Source: an uncultured Bacteroidales bacterium (GTDB lineage Bacteria; Bacteroidota; Bacteroidia; Bacteroidales; Paludibacteraceae). Taken from it: a DNA stretch of 64,000 nt. This document shows, piece after piece, positions 58,600 through 64,000 of the stretch. Made by a program: the position numbers and the translations under genes. The stretch spans positions 19,618 through 83,617 of the forward strand of contig CAIWCC010000215.1 in the NCBI GenBank assembly GCA_903911085.1. Direction: 5' to 3'. Positions within the stretch are counted from its first letter, which is position 1; every line of letters starts with the position of its first letter. A model generated the notes under the pieces. The model saw only the letters and a program-made list of their open reading frames with translations. It did no database searches and was not told the origin of the DNA.

Positions 58600-59574
58600 A
58601 TGTCAATTCTAACAACACAAAATCTATCAATCGGTTATTCTAAAAAAGGAAAAACCAGCATTATACAGTCTGACCTCAATTTACGATTGCGTGCAGGCGA
58701 GTTGGTGTGTTTGATAGGGCCTAATGGAAGCGGTAAATCCACTCTGTTGCGTACATTGGCTAGCTTGCAAAAACCACTGTCGGGTAAAACATTGATTGAT
58801 GAAAAAGAAATATCTAAACTCAAGCACAGAGAAAAGGCATTATTAATTTCGTTGGTGTTGACCGAACGGGTTGAAATTGACAATACTACGGTTTATAATT
58901 TGGTTGCACTTGGTCGACATCCTCATAGCAATTGGTGGGGAAATGTAACCGATGAAGAGGATGATATTATAAATGAGGCGATTAAAATGGTTCATTTGGA
59001 GCACAAAGCGCATCAAAACATCAATGAGTTGTCCGACGGAGAACGCCAAAGAGCCATGATTGCTAAAGCATTGGCACAGGACACGCCAATAATTATGTTG
59101 GACGAACCAACGGCGCATCTCGACTTGCCAAACCGTGTGGAAATTATGTTATTACTTCATCGGCTGGCGCATAAAACCCAAAAAGCCATTCTACTTTCGA
59201 CACACGAACTGGATTTGGCTTTACAAGCAGCTGATCGAATATGGTTGATAAGTAATAATCATGGTGTGGAGTGTGGAGTGCCCGAGGATTTGGTTTTCAA
59301 TGGCTTTTTTAATCGTGCTTTCGAGAGTAAAGCCTATTTTTTTAATGCTGCCAATGGCAATTTTTCGATGAATTATCCGATGACTAAAAGTGTTTGGGTG
59401 TCGGGCGATAAAACTCGGATGTATTGGACGTTAAGAGCATTGGCACGAGCTGGTTTTATGGTTGTAGAAGATGCCAAGGTCCATATATTGGTAACTGAAA
59501 TTGGCTGGGAAATTGGCGATAAATTAATTCCAAGTGTTGAAGAATTATTGCTGGAATTGGAGCAAAGTTTGTAG
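58600..59574 (+). CDS. FecE/BtuD-family ABC transporter ATP-binding protein
   Basis: LIGPNGSGKSTLLRTLA, LSDGERQRAMIAKALAQDTPIIMLDEPTAHLD. Confidence 0.95.
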   Translation: MSILTTQNLSIGYSKKGKTSIIQSDLNLRLRAGELVCLIGPNGSGKSTLLRTLASLQKPLSGKTLIDEKEISKLKHREKALLISLVLTERVEIDNTTVYNLVALGRHPHSNWWGNVTDEEDDIINEAIKMVHLEHKAHQNINELSDGERQRAMIAKALAQDTPIIMLDEPTAHLDLPNRVEIMLLLHRLAHKTQKAILLSTHELDLALQAADRIWLISNNHGVECGVPEDLVFNGFFNRAFESKAYFFNAANGNFSMNYPMTKSVWVSGDKTRMYWTLRALARAGFMVVEDAKVHILVTEIGWEIGDKLIPSVEELLLELEQSL

Positions 59575-59653
59575 TTTTATAAATATTAATGAGTTCTAAT
59601 GGAACTTCTTGTTAAAGAAAACCAATAGAACTCATAACTAATATTTTTATATT

Positions 59654-60628
59654 TTAATTTGCCACAAAAACTTCCAAAAGTGTAACAGTATTATCAGGTA
59701 TCAATCCTAACTCAACAATACAAGCTGGAATAAGAACAGTGTCACCTTTATTGACAGTAGTTTTTTCGTTGTTGTATTCAATCACAAAATTACCCTCTAA
59801 GCACATATAAGCAATAAACGAATCGATTGTACCATAATTGCGTGTCAGTGGTTCATCAAATCGAATCATATTTGTAGTAAAATACTGGCAAGAAACCAAA
59901 GGTGTAATTTCATTTAGCAAAGCCTTATAAATCGTTTTTGGTTGTTCTGATGCTTCAAAGTTGATAACATCAAGTGCTTGCTCGGTATGCAATTCACGTT
60001 CGTTTCCGTTGTCGTCGGTGCGTTTGTAATCGTAAATGCGGTATGTGATATCGCTGCTTTGTTGAATTTCGGCTACAACCACTCCTTTGCCAATAGCATG
60101 AACTAAACCTGCAGGAATAAAAAATACATCACCTTTTGTTACGGGTACTTTTTGCAATAAATTTTCTACAAGTCCTTCATCAAGAGCATCTAAATAGGTG
60201 TCGCTTGAGCAATTTTCAGAGAACCCAATTATCAATTCGGCGCCAACTTCTGCATCTACAACATACCACATTTCTGTTTTTCCATACGAATTGTGGCGTT
60301 CAAAAGCTACCTCATCGCCAGGGTGAACCTGAATTGATAAGTTTTCGTTTGCATCAATAAGTTTGAAAAGCAATGGAAAAGAATGTCCATATTCAGCAAA
60401 GTTTTTATCGCCAACTAATTCTTCCATGTATATTTCTATCAATTCGGGAAGAGTATTTCCAGCCAAAAAACCATTTGTTACCACAGATTCGTCGGTCTCA
60501 ATGCCCGATAATTCCCAGCTTTCACCCAATTTGTCTGAAACTGCTGCTTTGTTGAACAAACTTTCTAATTTAGTGCCACCCCAAATTTTATCTTTTAGAA
60601 TTGGCTCAAATTTTAATGGATACAACAT
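59654..60628 (-). CDS. manA: Type I mannose-6-phosphate isomerase
   Basis: LKFEPILKDKIWGGTKL, SIQVHPGD, GKTEMWYVVDAE, PAGLVHAIGKGVVVAEIQQSSDITYRIYDYKR. Confidence 0.93.
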   Translation of the reverse strand: MLYPLKFEPILKDKIWGGTKLESLFNKAAVSDKLGESWELSGIETDESVVTNGFLAGNTLPELIEIYMEELVGDKNFAEYGHSFPLLFKLIDANENLSIQVHPGDEVAFERHNSYGKTEMWYVVDAEVGAELIIGFSENCSSDTYLDALDEGLVENLLQKVPVTKGDVFFIPAGLVHAIGKGVVVAEIQQSSDITYRIYDYKRTDDNGNERELHTEQALDVINFEASEQPKTIYKALLNEITPLVSCQYFTTNMIRFDEPLTRNYGTIDSFIAYMCLEGNFVIEYNNEKTTVNKGDTVLIPACIVELGLIPDNTVTLLEVFVAN

Positions 60629-60630
60629 GA

Positions 60631-60658
60631 TAATTAATAATTAATAATTAATAATTAA
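60631..60658. repeat. Heptamer tandem array (taattaa x4)
   Basis: Four exact 7-bp units. Confidence 0.95.
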
Positions 60659-60698
60659 AGAAAAGACCTGTAATTATAAACTACAAGTCTTTTCATTT
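60656..60698. terminator. Intrinsic terminator-like hairpin
   Basis: AAAAGACCTGTA...TACAAGTCTTTT. Confidence 0.7.
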
Positions 60699-60748
60699 CT
60701 ATTATTTTCTTTTCTATGAATTCAAGAATTATATGTGCTAGCAATTTT

Positions 60749-60786
60749 GTCAATTCTCAACTATCAATTGTCAACTGCTAACTGTA
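60749..60786. repeat. Degenerate heptamer array (tcaactg-type)
   Basis: gtcaattctcaactatcaattgtcaactgctaactgt, same family as 9495-9587. Confidence 0.7.
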
Positions 60787-60788
60787 AT

Positions 60789-61823
60789 CTACTCAGCTTT
60801 TGATCTTTTAGCTAAGTTTTGTTCCCAAACCCACGAGCTTCTGAGTGTTTCTTCGAGAGTTTCTGTTGCAGTCCATCCCAACACATTGTTAGCATAAGTT
60901 GGATCGGCCCAAACTTTTTCAATATCACCTTCGCGACGAGCTACGATTTTATATGGTACTTTAACGCCATTTACTTTTTCGAAAGTTTCGATGATTTCCA
61001 AAACCGATAAACCTCTACCAGTTCCCAAATTGAAAGTTTCGACACGACAACCAGCTTGACCTGTCAACATGCGTTGTACTGCAATTACATGAGCTTTGGC
61101 CAAATCTACGACATGTATATAATCGCGAATACACGATCCATCAGGTGTGTTATAGTCGTTGCCGTAGACTTGTAATTGTTTTCTTAAACCAATAGCTGTT
61201 TGAGTAACAAAAGGCAATAAATTATTTGGAACTCCATTTGGCAATTCGCCTATTTCGGCAGATGCGTGTGCACCAATCGGGTTGAAATAACGAAGTATAA
61301 TGCTTTGGTAGCAAGGATTTGCGTGAATTGTATCGCGTATAATTTCTTCCCCAATTTGCTTTGTATTGCCATAAGGCGACATCGCAAATTTAATTGGCGC
61401 ATTTTCAGTTACAGGCAATACATCTGGCTGACCATAAACAGTGCACGACGACGAAAAAACAAAGTTCTTTACTTTGTGGATAGGCATTAATTGCAATAAA
61501 TTTATCAATGAAACCAAGTTGTTGCGGTAATAATGCAATGGTTTCTCAACAGATTCACCAACGGCTTTGCTTGCTGCAAAATGAATAATTGCTTCAATGT
61601 TATTGTGTTTTTCGAACATGCGATCCATGCTAACATAATCTACACAATCAATATTCTCAAAAGCTGGTCGAATACCTGTTATTTTTTCGATACCTAATAA
61701 AACATCGATATTTGAATTCGATAGATTGTCGACAATTACTACTTCAAATCCTTTTTTTTGCAATTCTACAACTGTATGAGAACCAATAAAACCAGTTCCG
61801 CCAGTAACTAATATTTTTGCCAT
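60789..61823 (-). CDS. galE: UDP-glucose 4-epimerase
   Basis: ILVTGGTGFIGSHTVVEL, FSSSCTVYGQP, SPYGNTKQIGEEI. Confidence 0.95.
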   Translation of the reverse strand: MAKILVTGGTGFIGSHTVVELQKKGFEVVIVDNLSNSNIDVLLGIEKITGIRPAFENIDCVDYVSMDRMFEKHNNIEAIIHFAASKAVGESVEKPLHYYRNNLVSLINLLQLMPIHKVKNFVFSSSCTVYGQPDVLPVTENAPIKFAMSPYGNTKQIGEEIIRDTIHANPCYQSIILRYFNPIGAHASAEIGELPNGVPNNLLPFVTQTAIGLRKQLQVYGNDYNTPDGSCIRDYIHVVDLAKAHVIAVQRMLTGQAGCRVETFNLGTGRGLSVLEIIETFEKVNGVKVPYKIVARREGDIEKVWADPTYANNVLGWTATETLEETLRSSWVWEQNLAKRSKAE

Positions 61824-61825
61824 AA

Positions 61826-62746
61826 TTATTTGTCAGAATTTAATTTAAATAACTTAGGAGGATATATTCCTTTACGAACTAATTCGTTTAATTTAAGCAC
61901 TACTTGTGGACGATCTTCGGCGTAAGTTACACCAAACCATTTCGAAGGAGTGTCAAGTACTTTACATGACGCTTTTTGTTGTACAATAAGATTGTTTACT
62001 GCCAATGGAATATAAAATTCAGATTTAAGTTTTTGTCCATTTTCAGCCAAAAATTCTTTGAAAAACTCTTCAGAATAATCAAAATAGTCTGGTGTAAAAC
62101 CCCACATATTCATCGAAACAGGTGTGTTGGGCTTTAAACTTACTTCCTTAGAATTTTCATCTATGTAAATAATTGCTCCGCCTTTTTCCTCAATATGGGT
62201 GCGTTCTACCACATTCAATAATAAATTGTTTTCGTCCACCACGCATACACCACGACTAACAGCACCACTTTCAGATAATGTATTGCCGACATGATAACCA
62301 ATCATGCAATACTCGTTTTTTTTGCCTTCTACGCTACGCAAAAAATCTGCAAGAATTGCAAATGATTCTTGGCCGTAAAAGTCATCTGCATTAATTACTG
62401 CAAATGGTTCTTTTATTGCTCCTTTGCCCATCAAAACTGCATGGTTTGTGCCCCAAGGTTTTTCGCGTTCGGGTGTGTAAGTTGAACCTTCAGGAACATT
62501 AGATATTTCTTGAAATACGATATCAGTATCAATCAAATTTTTAAATTTATCGACTACTACAGATTTAAAATCTTGCTCAAAGCTTGTACGTATAACAAAC
62601 ACGACTTTCCCAAAACCGGCTTTAATGGCATCGTATATCGAATAATCCATTATAGTTTCACCATTAGGTCCAAGCCCATCAAGTTGTTTTAAACCACCGT
62701 AACGGCTTCCCATTCCAGCTGCTAATACAAATAAAGTTGGTTTCAT
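61826..62746 (-). CDS. Sugar-phosphate nucleotidyltransferase
   Basis: LFVLAAGMGSRYGGLKQLDGLGPNGETIMDYSIYDA, FAVINADDFYG. Confidence 0.9.
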   Translation of the reverse strand: MKPTLFVLAAGMGSRYGGLKQLDGLGPNGETIMDYSIYDAIKAGFGKVVFVIRTSFEQDFKSVVVDKFKNLIDTDIVFQEISNVPEGSTYTPEREKPWGTNHAVLMGKGAIKEPFAVINADDFYGQESFAILADFLRSVEGKKNEYCMIGYHVGNTLSESGAVSRGVCVVDENNLLLNVVERTHIEEKGGAIIYIDENSKEVSLKPNTPVSMNMWGFTPDYFDYSEEFFKEFLAENGQKLKSEFYIPLAVNNLIVQQKASCKVLDTPSKWFGVTYAEDRPQVVLKLNELVRKGIYPPKLFKLNSDK

Positions 62747-62974
62747 ATTGTTCTAAATTTTTAAAATTTTTGAGGCGCAAAGTTAACCAAAATATTTGAA
62801 ATAATAATAGTTTTATAATCATTTTATGAACTATTGTATATTAAATGATAAAATGCTTAAAACGTAAATTTTTTCACTAATTGTTGATAATTATATATGA
62901 AATGCACTTGTTCTACATAAACAAAAGACTTATCTTTGCACTAAATTATTATTTTTAACGTACAAAAAGTCAAA

Positions 62975-63697
62975 TTGATGATTTCAAAAAATCAAAAATA
63001 TATATTATCTAGTATCGCCATTGTTGCATTAATATCACTTTCATTATTATTTTTAAAAAAAGATAAGCCGAAACCACCAAATTATTATATTGGCTGCGAC
63101 CATGTGCATTTTGCCAATGCCCCAATAACCCCAAGTAATATTTTAAAGGATAAAAACGAAATTCATTTGTTGCATGCTCAAAAAAATGGACTTAAACATC
63201 CCTTTACTAGCGACAAAGAGTTCGATGCTAAAATTGCAGAATTAGAGCGTAACTCTGTATTGATTAAAGTTACTGAAAATCCTTTTTATCAACTTAAAAC
63301 TCTCACGCACTCTAAACCATATCTTATTCCTGAAGCAGTAGATATGCTTAATGAAATTGGTTATAGGTTTCAAAAACGTTTGCAAGAAAAAAAATACAAC
63401 AACTATCGCTTTAGAGTTACATCGCTGCTTCGTACCGAAGAAACGCAAGATAAATTATCCAACAGAAACAGCAATGCCACAAGTCATTCTGCTCATTTGT
63501 ATGGCACTACAGTTGATATTTCGTATAAGAATTTTTATAACACAAAAACTGATACCCTCGAAAGTAGTTATGAAGCTGTTCAATCGCTAACAAAAGTGTT
63601 GGTAGAAATGCGTGAAGAGTGTAAATTTCTAGCCGTTCGCGAGCATAAACAGTCTTGTTTTCATATTACAGTAGTTTTGTGCAGACCGACAAAATAA
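62975..63697 (+). CDS. DUF5715-like exported/membrane-anchored protein
   Basis: N-terminal TM; RFRVTSLLRTEETQDKLSNRNSNATSHSAHLYGTTVDISYKNF. Confidence 0.75.
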   Translation: MMISKNQKYILSSIAIVALISLSLLFLKKDKPKPPNYYIGCDHVHFANAPITPSNILKDKNEIHLLHAQKNGLKHPFTSDKEFDAKIAELERNSVLIKVTENPFYQLKTLTHSKPYLIPEAVDMLNEIGYRFQKRLQEKKYNNYRFRVTSLLRTEETQDKLSNRNSNATSHSAHLYGTTVDISYKNFYNTKTDTLESSYEAVQSLTKVLVEMREECKFLAVREHKQSCFHITVVLCRPTK

Positions 63698-63853
63698 ATA
63701 GTAATCTGTATGTTGTTGATAATTACTGCTTAAAGTGAGGAAATGAAATTTCGATTGAATTTTCTTTTCATTCTTCTAGTATTTTTTCAAAATAAAATAA
63801 ATTTTTGATTAACTTTGCACCCGATTTGATGCTTAAGGGGCATTATCAAAAAT

Positions 63854-63926
63854 GACTTAGTAGCTCAGCTGGTAGAGCAACAGACTCTTAATCTGTGGGT
63901 CGAGGGTTCGAACCCCTCCTGGGTCA
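63854..63926 (+). tRNA. tRNA-Lys (anticodon CTT)
   Basis: GACTTAGTAGCTCAGCTGGTAGAGCAACAGACTCTTAATCTGTGGGTCGAGGGTTCGAACCCCTCCTGGGTCA cloverleaf; anticodon loop CTCTTAA; CCA not encoded. Confidence 0.95.
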
Positions 63927-63959
63927 CAAAAACAATTGTCAATTAGCGACAATTTAAAG

Positions 63960-63999
63960 ACAAACCATTCTAAATCATTGATTTGGAGTGGTTTTTTTC
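63960..63999 (+). terminator. Terminator-like hairpin downstream of tRNA-Lys
   Basis: AAACCATTCTAAATCA..TGATTTGGAGTGGTTTTTTT. Confidence 0.8.
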
Positions 64000-64000
64000 T

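Noticed and set aside
63854-63999. tRNA-Lys as an integration site with an element starting at the window edge
   Set aside because: Only a terminator-like hairpin follows before the window ends; no att repeat or integrase visible.

Overview
AT-rich Bacteroidota-type chromosomal window. From left to right: (1) a c-type cytochrome and cytochrome-biogenesis block (DUF5777-like protein, cytochrome c lipoprotein, CcsA, ResB-like, EB_dh-type cytochrome) with an IS1595-family insertion (TIRs plus target duplication) and an Rrf2 regulator, with three copies of a dyad operator; (2) a prenyl diphosphate synthase; (3) a long (~28 kb) surface polysaccharide region, almost all on the minus strand, with two flippase/polymerase sets, many glycosyltransferases, a UDP-FucNAc pathway (capE/F/G = fnlA/B/C) and a TviB-type dehydrogenase, interrupted by AAA/AlbA_2 ATPases; (4) NUDIX and CPBP genes; (5) a ~7 kb accessory island (about 38.54-45.5 kb) lying between a displaced 3' fragment of an OmpA-type gene and the intact OmpA gene. 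The island encodes a small CHAT/caspase-like protein, four exported proteins of poorly known function, several small orphan ORFs, a repeated 38-bp leader motif and an inverted pair of long hairpins; it is the best candidate for an undescribed system here; (6) housekeeping genes (recR, engB, transporters), a TacAT-type toxin-antitoxin pair splitting a metal/B12-type ABC transporter, manA, galE, a nucleotidyltransferase and tRNA-Lys(CTT). Everything was read by eye from the sequence and ORF track. No database search was run, so family names are recognition-level calls.
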